Shown in pieces: positions 51,459-60,715 of a stretch of DNA of 64,000 nt. The translations under genes were made by a program, and so were the position numbers. The DNA comes from Phytoactinopolyspora mesophila. GTDB lineage: Bacteria > Actinomycetota > Actinomycetes > Jiangellales > Jiangellaceae. Where the stretch lies: NCBI RefSeq assembly GCF_010122465.1, contig NZ_WLZY01000001.1, positions 930,001-994,000 of the forward strand, written 5' to 3'. How positions within the stretch are numbered: position 1 is the stretch's first letter; each line of letters opens with the position of its first letter. The notes under the pieces are model-generated. The model was not told the DNA's origin and searched no databases. It saw only the letters and a list, made by a program, of their open reading frames with translations.

Positions 51459-52040
51459 TCACCGGACCTGCACGGTAGCTGCTGAAAGCGCCCGAGCGAA
51501 GGTCAGCATGTCGTCCACCCGCGTCATTCCGTCACCGGCCTCGCTGACCCTCAAGGTGAAGTCGTCCGAAGTGACAGTCCCGGTGTAGCCGTGATCGGCT
51601 TCGCAATCTGGATCTCCGCATGTAGCCGGCTCCAGATCGATGCGGCTCATGGCACCCCAGCCAACGGTCAGCACGACGTCCAGCGGCCGGTCTCCGACCT
51701 GATGCGACGCCGGCGAGGGTACTGTGCGGCTCACGACCACCGAAGAGACCCGCGCCAGCGGTACCGCTTCGGTGGAGGTCGTCGCATACGGCGAGCCATG
51801 GGCGTCGTCGGACGGATACTCGTCGGAGTGGCCGACTATCAGCCGGGTAGGGGTCAAGACCAGCACGCTCACATGGCGACGCAGCTCATCGCGGTCGAAA
51901 TGCGGCTCGTGATGAACGACGAACGACTCGACCGGCTCACCAGCCAGGGCCGTCTCGAGCGTCTCCGCCACCAGGTCTGGATAGTAGCCTGCTTGTTGGA
52001 TCGCGATGCGGAGTCCTTCACGCGTCCCTATGTCCACCAT
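51459..52040 (-). CDS. DUF5998 family protein
   Basis: A 193-residue soluble actinobacterial protein of unknown function. Characteristic stretches are LRIAIQQAGYYPDLVAETLE, FVVHHEPHFDRDELRRHVSV, SPYATTSTEAVPLARVSSVVV and ATCGDPDCEADHGYTGT, the last with a CxxxxC-H pattern. The ATG at 52040 begins at the conserved part; sequence further upstream is not conserved with relatives as I recall them. It lies 38 nt behind the acetyltransferase fusion and 4 nt before the phosphodiesterase gene. Confidence 0.82.
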   Translation of the reverse strand: MVDIGTREGLRIAIQQAGYYPDLVAETLETALAGEPVESFVVHHEPHFDRDELRRHVSVLVLTPTRLIVGHSDEYPSDDAHGSPYATTSTEAVPLARVSSVVVSRTVPSPASHQVGDRPLDVVLTVGWGAMSRIDLEPATCGDPDCEADHGYTGTVTSDDFTLRVSEAGDGMTRVDDMLTFARALSAATVQVR

Positions 52041-52077
52041 ACGTCCAATCCTTACACGCTTCTCGCCAGCTCGCTGC

Positions 52078-54759
52078 TCACGCCAGCCGTCGCGCGTACC
52101 AGTCGGGGCGCGGCGCCGGCCGGGCAAGGCGAGCCGAGGCGTTGACCACGGCCAAGCCGGTCTCGCTGACAAGCACCGGGTTCAATTCGAGCCCCTCCAG
52201 TTCCGGTAGATCATCCGACATGCGCGACACTCGATGCAAGAGATCCTCCACCGCTGCCACATCGGCCATGTCTCCGCCGCGATATCCGAACAACAGCGCC
52301 GCGGCTTTGACCTCCCGTACCATCTCAGCCGCATCGGAGTCGGTCAACGGCGGGATCCGGTAGGCGCGGTCTTCGAGAAGTTCGGTGGCCACACCGGAGA
52401 TGCCGAACGACACGACGGGGCCGAACATAGGGTCTTCGCGGGCCCAGATGGCGACGGGTACGCCGGCCGTTGCCATCGGCTGCACGACGAACCCGGCCTC
52501 GGCTGGATCGGCCAGCGTGCTCGACAACGTCTGCCAGGCGTCGCGCATCTCCTCGGCGGTATCGATGTTGCGCCAGACGTCGGCCAGATCCGGCCGGTGC
52601 CGGAGGTGACTCGCGGTGGCTTTCAGGACCACCTCACCACCGAGCTGTTCGGCCGCGGCCAGTGCATCGTCGAGGCTGTGAGCAGCGATCACCGGCAACG
52701 GGTGGATGCCGTACGCCGCGAGCAAGGCCATCGTCTGAGCCGTCGTGAGGTCTATCGCTTCGTTGCCCGCGGCGGTGGCCAGAACCGCCTCGGCATGCCG
52801 GCGGGCGGCGTCGGGATCGACGTCGTCGAGATCGGGCACGTGACCGTGGCGCCGGCGGCGCCAGGCGCTGTAGGAGGTGACGTGGGCCAGGGCACGAGCG
52901 CCTTCCTCCAGCGAGGGGTACGACGGGACGGAGCCGCGCCGGGGCACGCCGTGTTCGTCGAACCGGCGCATCTCCTCGGGGACACCGCGGATACCCAGGA
53001 AGGTGGTCACCATCGGCTTGTTCCCTGACGACGACGCGTCAGCCAGCACACGCGCGACCTCTTCACTGCTCGACGCGTCGACCGCGGGGGCGAAGACCAC
53101 CAGTAATGAGTCGACCTCCGTGCGCGCGGACAGGTCTGCCAGCGCCGAGGCGTAAGCCTCCGCCGAGGCCGTGACGCCCAGATCGACCGGGTCGCATCCG
53201 ACATCGAGCCCCGCCGCCACGACAGCGTCGTTGGCCAGCATGCACAGGGCGCTGGAGTTGCCGACGATACCCACCCGATCGCCGGTCGGCAGCGGCTGAT
53301 AAGCCAGCACCTGGGCGACGTCGAACATCTCCGAAATCGTATCGACGCGCAACACACCGGACTGGCGGAACATGGCATCGAGCGCCGCGGGCGGGACTTC
53401 GATCGGACGCACGGTGTGCCCGAGCGGCACACCCTGGGTCGAGCGGCCCCCCTTCACCACCACAACCGGCTTGATCTCCGCCACCCGCCGGGCGAGCCGG
53501 GAGAATTTGCGGGGGTTGCCCAGCGACTCCAGGTACAGCAGCACCACCTCGGTGGCGGGGTCGTCACGCCAGTACTGCAGTAGATCGTTGCCGGAGACGT
53601 CCGCCCGGTTGCCCGCCGACACGAAGGTCGACAAGCCGAGGCCGCGAGCGGCGCCGTCGCTGAGGATCGCCGTGCCCAGAGCTCCTGATTGCGAGAACAG
53701 GCCGACCCGCCCCCGTGGTGGAACAACGGAGGCCAACGACGCGTTCAAGGCATACTGCGGATCGGTGTTGATGATGCCAAGACAGTTCGGGCCCACCACC
53801 CGCATGCCGTGAGCGCGCGCCACGCGCACGAGTTCGGTCTGGCGCGCTCTGCCCTCCGGATCACCCCGCTCGGCGAACCCGGCGGCCACGACCACCACAC
53901 CACGCACGCCTTTGGCCGCGCACTCGAGGACAACGTCGTTGACGGCTTCCGCGGGCACCGCGAGAACAGCGAGATCGACGTCGCCGGGGATCTCACGCAC
54001 GGTCGGATAGGCCGTGACTCCCGCCACCGCCGTCGCTTCGGGGTTCACCGCGTACAGCCGCCCGGTGAACCCCTGATCCAGGCCGTCCTTGATGTTGCGG
54101 ATCAAAGCCTGTCCGGCCTTGCCCACCGACCGGCTGGCCCCGACGACGGCAACCGAACGCGGCGTCAGCAGCCGCTCGATCGAACGTGCTTCGGCTCGAT
54201 GCTCGCGGGCAGCCATCACCTGCAGTGAGTGGTCAGTAGGGACGATCTCGAACTCGACGTGGACGACCCCGTCCTCGAAATGGTCGTCGACGCTGTACCC
54301 GGCCTCCACGAATACTGTGATCATCTTCCGGTTGGCCGGCAAGACGTCGGCGACGAAACGGTGCAAGCCACGTTCTCGCGCAGCCTGGGCCAGATGCTCC
54401 AGCAACACGGTGCCGATGCCCCGCCCCTGATGGCCGTCCTCGACGAGAAACGAGACCTCGGCCTCCCCCGCACGAGTGCGGTCATACCTGCCCACGGCGA
54501 TCATCTCGTCGCCCACCAGCATGATCAGCGCTACCCGGGTGTCGTGATCGACCCGGGTGAAGTGATCGACATCCCGCTCGCTCAACCTGGGATACGGCGC
54601 GAAGAAACGGTAGTACTTCGACTCGTCGCTGACCCGGGCGTAGAACTCGACCAATCGCTCGGCGTCGTCGGACCGGATGGGCCGCACATGTGCGGTGGCT
54701 CCGTCGGACAGCACCACGTCGGCTTCCCAGTGATCTGGGTATGACAGGTCAGACTCCAC
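52078..54759 (-). CDS. GNAT acetyltransferase fused to an ADP-forming acyl-CoA synthetase-like module (Pat-like)
   Basis: An 893-residue protein. The GNAT domain (~10-175; VSFLVEDGHQGRGIGTVLLE is the acetyl-CoA-binding motif) is followed by CoA-binding and ligase domains (~195-640; VAVVGASRSVGKAGQALIRN, GLFSQSGALGTAILSDGAAR, FVSAGNRADVSGNDLLQYWR) and an ATP-grasp domain (~660-890). Relatives of this architecture are protein lysine acetyltransferases that control acyl-CoA synthetases. The segment that in active ADP-forming enzymes usually carries a phospho-His in a SHTG motif reads PLGHTVRPIEVPPAALDA. It is altered, so ligase activity is doubtful and the module may act as a sensor (inference). 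Confidence 0.88.
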   Translation of the reverse strand: MESDLSYPDHWEADVVLSDGATAHVRPIRSDDAERLVEFYARVSDESKYYRFFAPYPRLSERDVDHFTRVDHDTRVALIMLVGDEMIAVGRYDRTRAGEAEVSFLVEDGHQGRGIGTVLLEHLAQAARERGLHRFVADVLPANRKMITVFVEAGYSVDDHFEDGVVHVEFEIVPTDHSLQVMAAREHRAEARSIERLLTPRSVAVVGASRSVGKAGQALIRNIKDGLDQGFTGRLYAVNPEATAVAGVTAYPTVREIPGDVDLAVLAVPAEAVNDVVLECAAKGVRGVVVVAAGFAERGDPEGRARQTELVRVARAHGMRVVGPNCLGIINTDPQYALNASLASVVPPRGRVGLFSQSGALGTAILSDGAARGLGLSTFVSAGNRADVSGNDLLQYWRDDPATEVVLLYLESLGNPRKFSRLARRVAEIKPVVVVKGGRSTQGVPLGHTVRPIEVPPAALDAMFRQSGVLRVDTISEMFDVAQVLAYQPLPTGDRVGIVGNSSALCMLANDAVVAAGLDVGCDPVDLGVTASAEAYASALADLSARTEVDSLLVVFAPAVDASSSEEVARVLADASSSGNKPMVTTFLGIRGVPEEMRRFDEHGVPRRGSVPSYPSLEEGARALAHVTSYSAWRRRRHGHVPDLDDVDPDAARRHAEAVLATAAGNEAIDLTTAQTMALLAAYGIHPLPVIAAHSLDDALAAAEQLGGEVVLKATASHLRHRPDLADVWRNIDTAEEMRDAWQTLSSTLADPAEAGFVVQPMATAGVPVAIWAREDPMFGPVVSFGISGVATELLEDRAYRIPPLTDSDAAEMVREVKAAALLFGYRGGDMADVAAVEDLLHRVSRMSDDLPELEGLELNPVLVSETGLAVVNASARLARPAPRPDWYARRLA

Positions 54760-54841
54760 AGTCCGAGGCTAGAGCATCGTCGCCCGATACTGGTGCATGA
54801 GGCAATGTTCAGGGTGACGCGAAGTCAGGAGGACATCAGGC

Positions 54842-55021
54842 ATGGCGCCGACTCGTGAAGACCGCATCTTTTGGATCGGCGGAACGGTTGTCATGGGGCT
54901 CGTGTTCGGGATTCTCGGCAGCGTCTTGGCGAACCCGGGTGCTGGTCTCGCGGGCGGCCTGGCCGCCGCATTGGTCTGGTTCGTGCTGGGCGCCGTCCGC
55001 CGACACGACAGGCAGAAATGA
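54842..55021 (+). CDS. Small membrane protein, 59 residues
   Basis: A short gene with AGGAGG 9 nt before its ATG. The product has two hydrophobic segments (WIGGTVVMGLVFGILGSVLA and GLAGGLAAALVWFVLGAV) joined by an NPGAG turn, a charged N-terminus APTREDR and a basic tail RRHDRQK. The topology is a hairpin with both ends in the cytoplasm. Divergent from the Pat-like gene; function unknown. Confidence 0.7.
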   Translation: MAPTREDRIFWIGGTVVMGLVFGILGSVLANPGAGLAGGLAAALVWFVLGAVRRHDRQK

Positions 55022-55479
55022 TGCCGGATCTTCAGTGATCCCGGCCTTCGGCTTCGCGGCAATAGTGCGGCACGGGGTGTGGAGGGCCACCGAGGCTGCC
55101 CCCAGGCCGGAATCGCCCCTCAATACCGCGATCGGGCACCACTTGGGAAGATCAACTAGGCAACGATTCGGTGACGACACTTGGTACAGATCGCGACATA
55201 TTCCGCCGACATTTGATAAATCTCGCAAAACCTTGACAGGCAACCGTATTCCAGAAAGAGTCCAACTGCACGGTTCGCCCCCGCACCGGGGGTCAGGGGG
55301 TCGCGTTTTCTTTCCAGGGACGCTCACCGATCGTGAGCACCGGGCCAGGGGGCGGGGCTCGCTCGGGTCGATCGCGTCATGTCCCGTCGCCAGCCGGCAT
55401 CCGTAACCCGGATGGGTGGCTTCGAGGCATACCGAGGACTGGACCTGCGACAACCAAGCGAACCAAGGGGAAAACATCC
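55022..55479. other. Intergenic region, probable leader of the solenoid protein gene
   Basis: 458 nt without a supported gene. It holds an AT-rich patch (55185-55255) with a consensus TTGACA at 55233-55238 but no well-spaced -10 box. A G/C-run hairpin lies near 55280 and a hairpin GCTCACCGATCGTGAGC near 55322. A long 5' leader is possible. Confidence 0.45.
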
Positions 55480-56436
55480 ATGCGCTTGAAAAGACTAGCT
55501 CTCCTGACCGCGGGCACCGCACTCGTCGCGGTAGGCCTCGCCGTACCGTCCCAGGCCAACCTCACCACGTTCTGTGACGGCGTCGCGTCCGACGTCACGA
55601 TCCCTGGTGATCTGGTCGTCCGGGCGGACGCTTCCTGTGAGCTCACCAACGTGACCATCAACGGCAACGCCACGGTCCGGGCCGAGGGCAGCCTGCTGCT
55701 CACGGATTCGACCGTGGAAGGCAACCTCCGCGTCAACGCCGACGCCTTCGCCAGCCTCGTCGAGTCCCACGTCAAGGGCAACACCCGGCTCGTCGAAGCT
55801 TTCGGCGTCTACTCCGAGGACAGCGCCCACGACCTCAACGTGGTCGCGACTGATTCCGAGTTCTACTACTCGCTCGGTTCCACCCACGGCCGCAACATCA
55901 ACTCGACAAATGCCGAAACGTTCGTCGAGTCCGGCTGGGTGAGCAGAAACGTCGACTCCGACGGTGGCTACCTGACCGACTTGTACGACTCCGTGGTCGA
56001 GGGCAATGTGTCCGTGGCCGGCACCGACTTCGGCAGCGTCGTCTGTCTCTCCGAAATCGACGGCGACGCCACCTTCACCGGCAATGGCGGTCTGGTGCAG
56101 TTGGGCGCGCAAGCTCCGGTCCAGGACTGCGGGTCCAACGTCTTCGGCGGCAACGTCACGTTGACCGGCAATAACGCCGACGGATTCGTCAGCAACAACG
56201 TGATCCGTGGCGACCTCGTGTGCAGCGACAACAGTCCTGCGCCTGTGGTCAGCGACAACCGGATCCGGGGCGAGGAGCAGTGCGACTCCGCATCCGCGGC
56301 GGCCTTCAGCACTCGCAGCAGCGTGCAATCCGCAGAGACGGCACAGAACCGCAAGGATGAAGTGCGCGGCGCCATCGAAGAGCGGGTAGCCGAGAGCGAA
56401 GAAGCGGCCGAAGAAGCCGGCCCGGCCTTCGACTGA
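55480..56436 (+). CDS. Secreted beta-solenoid-like protein
   Basis: A 318-residue exported protein. The signal peptide KRLALLTAGTALVAVGLAVP ends in SQA with cleavage about residue 27. About 220 residues follow of short strand repeats rich in G-N-(V/A/T): DVTIPGDLVVRADASCELTN, VTINGNATVRAEGSLLLTDS, STVEGNLRVNADA, NVFGGNVTLTGNNA. The pattern predicts a right-handed parallel beta-helix. Four Cys in the solenoid could form disulfides. The C-terminus is an acidic/charged helix (RGAIEERVAESEEAAEEAG). An AAGGGG SD precedes the ATG. No sorting signal or membrane anchor; role unknown, possibly a cell-surface or biofilm protein. Confidence 0.75.
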   Translation: MRLKRLALLTAGTALVAVGLAVPSQANLTTFCDGVASDVTIPGDLVVRADASCELTNVTINGNATVRAEGSLLLTDSTVEGNLRVNADAFASLVESHVKGNTRLVEAFGVYSEDSAHDLNVVATDSEFYYSLGSTHGRNINSTNAETFVESGWVSRNVDSDGGYLTDLYDSVVEGNVSVAGTDFGSVVCLSEIDGDATFTGNGGLVQLGAQAPVQDCGSNVFGGNVTLTGNNADGFVSNNVIRGDLVCSDNSPAPVVSDNRIRGEEQCDSASAAAFSTRSSVQSAETAQNRKDEVRGAIEERVAESEEAAEEAGPAFD

Positions 56437-56455
56437 CAGATCCACGGCTGTTGGT

Positions 56456-56490
56456 CCTGGACCGTCCGCGCGGCTAGCGGACGGTCCAGG
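56456..56490 (+). terminator. Terminator of the solenoid protein gene
   Basis: A perfect 14-bp stem CCTGGACCGTCCGC / GCGGACGGTCCAGG with a 7-nt loop, 19 nt after the stop codon, followed by GGCTTT. Confidence 0.75.
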
Positions 56491-56742
56491 GCACGGCTTT
56501 CTCACCTGCCTGTGGCTGCACAGGCCAGAGGACGTTGCGTCGGCGGCTGTCTCCATCGCCCCCAAGGCAACGCCCGGCCCTCCTCGGTGAGGGCACGGGT
56601 TCGTTTGTCCCCGGCGGCAGTTGCCGGCGCAACCTCTCAGCCCGTCTCAAGGCCCTCTTGGCGAGGGATCTGGATGTTCCGCGCCAGGTCGAGTTGGAGC
56701 GTCGGTGCCAGTCTTCGGTGTGACAAGCGAAGAGTTGGGTAA

Positions 56743-56773
56743 CCGCCAGCATCAGCGCATGATCACCTGGCGG
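56743..56773 (+). promoter_or_regulatory. Hairpin next to the hydrolase ribosome-binding site
   Basis: CCGCCAG / CTGGCGG (7-bp arms, 17-nt loop) ends two nt before the GAGAGGA SD of the next gene and could affect its translation or serve as an operator. The rest of 56491-56742 shows nothing I can name. Confidence 0.3.
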
Positions 56774-56787
56774 CGAGAGGAACTCCG

Positions 56788-57651
56788 ATGGCCTGGACTC
56801 TGCCCGAGATGTTCAAGACCGAGGGCGGAACCGTCCGGTGGGCGCGGCTTGGCGACGGGCCGGAACCCATCGTGTTGGTGCACGGCACGCCCTACTCATC
56901 TTTTGTCTGGCGCGACATCGCACCAGCACTCGCACTCAAACGCGCCGTCTTCGTCTTCGATCTGCTCGGCTATGGGCAATCCGACCAGAGCGCGGACCAG
57001 GATCTGACCCTGGCCGCCCAGGCACGCCGATTCGTGGATCTTCTCGCGCACTGGGAGCTACATCGTCCCAGCGTGGTCGCCAACGACATTGGTGGCGCCA
57101 TCGTGCTGCGCGCCCTCCTCCTCGACGGAGCCACCTACAACGATCTCACCATCTTCGACGCGGTCAGCGGCGGCGACTGGGAACGTGGCCTGTTCAAGCT
57201 ACTGCGCGCCCATCCCGCGGTGTTCGATCAGCTTCCCGGCTACGCGCACGAGTCCCTCGTCATCAGCCACCTCAACAACGCCACCCACCGCGGTTTCTCG
57301 CCCGACGTGATCAGCGCGCACCTCTCTCCTTGGCTCGGACCCACCGGGCAGGCGGCCTTCTACCGCCAATACCGTCAGCTCTCCCAGTCCGACACGGAAC
57401 CGTACGAGGCTCTACTCGACCAGGTCGCCGTACCGGTCAAGCTGCTCTGGGGACGTGAGGACCGGATCCTCCCGCCGGAGTATGGCACCTGGTTGCATGA
57501 ACGGATCCCCCACGCCGAGCTGCACTGGGTAGCCGATGCCGGACACCTGTTGCAGGAAGACGCGCCGGCGCAGCTGCTCTCCCATCTGCTCGCAGGCTTC
57601 GCCGGCGACGGTGAGACGGGTCCGTCGCGTGTGCCGCCGACCACCACCTAG
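56788..57651 (+). CDS. Alpha/beta-fold hydrolase with Asp nucleophile (haloalkane dehalogenase-like)
   Basis: A 287-residue alpha/beta hydrolase. The oxyanion region is VLVHGTPYSSFVW. The nucleophile elbow reads VANDIGGA with Asp100 where esterases have Ser, the acid is in WGREDRILPPEYG and the His in DAGHLLQED. An Asp-His-Asp triad is typical of haloalkane and haloacetate dehalogenases, but many such proteins have unknown substrates. SD GAGAGGA. The stop TAG overlaps the stop of the convergent ABC permease gene in the shared CTAG. Confidence 0.82.
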   Translation: MAWTLPEMFKTEGGTVRWARLGDGPEPIVLVHGTPYSSFVWRDIAPALALKRAVFVFDLLGYGQSDQSADQDLTLAAQARRFVDLLAHWELHRPSVVANDIGGAIVLRALLLDGATYNDLTIFDAVSGGDWERGLFKLLRAHPAVFDQLPGYAHESLVISHLNNATHRGFSPDVISAHLSPWLGPTGQAAFYRQYRQLSQSDTEPYEALLDQVAVPVKLLWGREDRILPPEYGTWLHERIPHAELHWVADAGHLLQEDAPAQLLSHLLAGFAGDGETGPSRVPPTTT

Positions 57652-58460
57652 GCTGTGACGTCCCGTGTCGTGAGACGAGCCCAGGCCAGCGACAGAAAAA
57701 TCACGATGTACGCGGCCTGAGTGAGCAGACCACGGTTGACGGTCTCCAGCATCATCGGCTCCCGTAGGAAGTCCGCGTACGCCCGCCAGGTGTCGGTGAG
57801 CAGCCATGGGTGCAAGCCGGACAGCTGTGGGATGGCCCCCAGAATTTGCGAGATGACCGGAACGGCGGCCGTTGAAGCCATCGCCGTCGTGGGCACTTCA
57901 GTCAGAGTCGAGATGAACACACCTATCGCCGCCAGCCCCGCCAGCATCAGCGCGGCATAGCCGGCCATGATTATTCCGCGCCAGCCGGTCTCCAGCAGCC
58001 CGATCGTCTGGCCCGAAAGCAGCGTCACGTCACCCACGGGAAAGAGCAGCGCGCCGGTCACCATCCCGGATGTCACCACCACTACGGCGGCGACGACGCC
58101 GAACACCACGCTGGACGTGTATTTCACCGCCAGCACCCGCCCGCGCGCCACCGGTACCGTCAGCAGATACCGCAGAGTTCCGCTGGCTGACTCACCGGCG
58201 ATCGAGTCGCCGGACACGACGGCCATCGTCAGCGGCATGAAGAACGGGGTCAGCAGAATCAATGCGGAGAAACCCAGAAACAAGCCGTTGCTCGAGACCT
58301 CGGCCAGCAGACCACGCGCCGGCCCACCCGGGGACGACGATAACCGCAATGCGACCCCCACGATCACCGGTGCCGCCGCCAGCACGGCAAGCATGATGAC
58401 GTTTCGCCGGCGGCGTAGGACCATACCGAGCTCGGACGCAGCGAGGCTAGTGCTCAACAT
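57648..58460 (-). CDS. ABC-2 type transporter permease
   Basis: A 270-residue membrane subunit with about six hydrophobic helices. The first is followed by a region with SGDSIAGESASGTLRYLLTV, the cytoplasmic coupling segment typical of ABC-2/NatB-like permeases. It overlaps the ATPase gene by 14 nt. The pair would move a lipid, peptide or drug outward. Confidence 0.85.
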   Translation of the reverse strand: MLSTSLAASELGMVLRRRRNVIMLAVLAAAPVIVGVALRLSSSPGGPARGLLAEVSSNGLFLGFSALILLTPFFMPLTMAVVSGDSIAGESASGTLRYLLTVPVARGRVLAVKYTSSVVFGVVAAVVVVTSGMVTGALLFPVGDVTLLSGQTIGLLETGWRGIIMAGYAALMLAGLAAIGVFISTLTEVPTTAMASTAAVPVISQILGAIPQLSGLHPWLLTDTWRAYADFLREPMMLETVNRGLLTQAAYIVIFLSLAWARLTTRDVTA

Positions 58461-59376
58461 CGAAACCCTCCCCGGTCAGGGAGACGAAGAACTCCTCCAG
58501 GCCGGCTCGTTCAACGACGGCCTGCCGTACCGGAATACCGGCTTTGACCAGGTGTTCGACGACCTCCTCCGAGGCCGTACCCGACAGCTCGGCGCGGATA
58601 CCGTCCGGACGAGCGACGATGTTCGCCAGATTCAGCCGTTGCAGCACGGCCATGGTGCCTTCCTGTGCCGGGGTGTCGATCCGGATCCGCACTGACATGG
58701 CGGCCCGCAGCGAACCGATGTCGTCCTGCGCCACGAGCCGGCCGTTCCGCATGACGCCCAGGTGACAGCACATCTGGTCGATCTCGCCGAGCAGATGGGA
58801 GGAGACGAAAACCGTGGTGCCCGCCGCCGCTACCTCGGACACGATCCGCCGCACCTCACGGGTTCCCTGCGGATCCAAGCCGTTGGTGGGCTCGTCGAGC
58901 ACCAGCAGTTCACGCGGCTTGAGCAGGGCAGCCGCCAGCCCGAGGCGCTGGCGCATGCCCTGCGAGTAGACCCGATAGGCCTTGCCGGCAGCCGCACCGA
59001 GGCCGACCGACTCCAGGGCGGAATCGATGCGGGTGCGCCGATCGGTCCTGCGCGTGGTGCGGTCGGCCACGTCGAGGCGGATGAGGTTGTCCCGCCCCGA
59101 GAGGTAGGGGTGAAACGCCGGGCCGTCGATCAGTGCGCCCACCCGTGGCAACACGTCTGCGCCGGACAGCGGCATCTCCGAGCCGAGCATCGTCACCGAG
59201 CCCTCGGTGGGTGCGATGAGCCCCAGGAGCATCCGGATGGTGGTGGTCTTGCCGGAGCCGTTCGGTCCGAGGAAACCGTAGACCGAGCCCTCCGGGACCG
59301 CCAGGTCGACCGAGTCGACGGCCGTGTGCCGGCCAAACCTCTTGGTCAGGCCCTCGGTGGCTATCGCCGCGGTCAC
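58447..59376 (-). CDS. ABC transporter ATP-binding protein (ABC-2 exporter type)
   Basis: A 309-residue ATPase: Walker A GPNGSGKTTTIRMLLGL, signature YSQGMRQRLGLAAALL, Walker B LLVLDEPTNGLDPQGT, and a C-terminal domain (~225-309) typical of CcmA/NatA exporters. The GTG at 59376 overlaps the stop of the upstream gene (GTGA), which fixes the start; frames extending upstream are not coding. Confidence 0.92.
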   Translation of the reverse strand: MTAAIATEGLTKRFGRHTAVDSVDLAVPEGSVYGFLGPNGSGKTTTIRMLLGLIAPTEGSVTMLGSEMPLSGADVLPRVGALIDGPAFHPYLSGRDNLIRLDVADRTTRRTDRRTRIDSALESVGLGAAAGKAYRVYSQGMRQRLGLAAALLKPRELLVLDEPTNGLDPQGTREVRRIVSEVAAAGTTVFVSSHLLGEIDQMCCHLGVMRNGRLVAQDDIGSLRAAMSVRIRIDTPAQEGTMAVLQRLNLANIVARPDGIRAELSGTASEEVVEHLVKAGIPVRQAVVERAGLEEFFVSLTGEGFDVEH

Positions 59377-60518
59377 ATCGCCTTTTCTTCGAGTACGTCG
59401 AGCCCGACGGCGCCCAGCAGCAGGCGGCCGTCGTTCAGCCAGAGTGCCGAGAACAGCCTGCTCTCGAAGCCCAGCCCGGTGCCGTAGGCCCCGGACACCG
59501 GCTGCATTTCCGCCATGAACGCCTCGACCAGCCCGGACAGGTCGCCGAACTCGTCCGTGCCGGCCATCAGATCGTCGATGTGCGCGGTGAGCGAGTCCAG
59601 GTCGAAGCCGGACACCACCAGCACCGACATCCACTGATCCTCGATCAGTTCAGCGTCGAGTTCTTCCTCGGCCGGTTCGCCCTCCGGATGGGCCGCCAGC
59701 CACCCCAGATCGAACTCCTCGACAGTGGCACCAGGCGGCGGAGTGAACTCGAACACCGACTGGTCCGGCTCGTCGAACGAGACCGACGTAAAACCGACCT
59801 CGACAGCGGGATCGCCGCCGTCGGCGCTGAAGATCCGGACGCGCAGCGGCACGCCGTATTCGCCGTCGATGGCCACCCGGACCGAGCCGATCAGCGAACG
59901 ATCGTCCTTGGGACTGGCCACCAGCTCGTACGCGGCCCGTCCAGCCACCGTAGCCGTGCCGTCGACCTCGATGTCGGTGGTGGGCTCGACGAACCGCAAC
60001 GCCAGTTCGGCGAGCACGTTGGTGGGAAGCTCCGCCATCGGTTTTCGATCTGGGTGCTGCTCCTTGGCGTCTTCCAACTCGGCGACGGTCTGGTGCATGA
60101 CCACGTTCTGATCGCTGTTCCAGTACCAGACGTCGTCGCCTTGGCGGATCAGGTCGGTCTCGGCGAGGTCGCCGTAGAGAGCGAGCCGGTACGTGGACTC
60201 GTCGGAGAACCACACCCGAGCACTAGTGGCGCCGCTGAGCAGGGCCAACGGAGAACTGGTCGCGCCGGCCATACTCGGCAGCTCCGGGATCCCCACGTCA
60301 GCCGAGTGCACGATCGTGCCGGCGAGCGGGACGTCGCCGGATTCGGCCAGCCCGACCAGCAGCTCGCCCGCACTCCGCTCGGGCAGCTCGGAATCCGCAT
60401 CCGCGATCATCGGCACCGCCACGGCGGTGGCCAAGACCACAGAGGCGATGGTCAGCGGCACCGTCCACGGCAGCTTGGACGAACTGAAAAAGGCGGATCG
60501 GAACGTTCTCGTAGCCAT
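59373..60518 (-). CDS. LolA/RseB-like extracytoplasmic protein
   Basis: A 381-residue protein with an N-terminal membrane anchor or uncleaved signal (LPWTVPLTIASVVLATAVAV). A beta-rich domain of the LolA/RseB/MucB superfamily follows (GTIVHSADVGIPELPS, SARVWFSDESTYRLALYGDL, DVWYWNSDQNVVMHQTV, VRVAIDGEYGVPLRVRIF). Such domains bind lipids or sense lipoproteins. It is translationally linked to the ABC-2 ATPase and permease, so it could be a substrate chaperone or sensor for that exporter (inference). It diverges from the OmpR-type two-component pair. Confidence 0.72.
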   Translation of the reverse strand: MATRTFRSAFFSSSKLPWTVPLTIASVVLATAVAVPMIADADSELPERSAGELLVGLAESGDVPLAGTIVHSADVGIPELPSMAGATSSPLALLSGATSARVWFSDESTYRLALYGDLAETDLIRQGDDVWYWNSDQNVVMHQTVAELEDAKEQHPDRKPMAELPTNVLAELALRFVEPTTDIEVDGTATVAGRAAYELVASPKDDRSLIGSVRVAIDGEYGVPLRVRIFSADGGDPAVEVGFTSVSFDEPDQSVFEFTPPPGATVEEFDLGWLAAHPEGEPAEEELDAELIEDQWMSVLVVSGFDLDSLTAHIDDLMAGTDEFGDLSGLVEAFMAEMQPVSGAYGTGLGFESRLFSALWLNDGRLLLGAVGLDVLEEKAM

Positions 60519-60715
60519 CTAGATCTCCCTCTGGCAGGTTAGCGCACTACTCACTCTGCAGGCCCAGCGCTGTGAAGACCCTGAGAGGTTGGCCGCCGCC
60601 GGAACTCGCGCCATGACATAAAGAGCGAGACACTAATGCCCTCACCGGAAATACCCGCTCCCGAAATCGGGGCTTGCAACGGGGCGCCGGTGCGGGCAAG
60701 GAGGGACCTTTTTCG

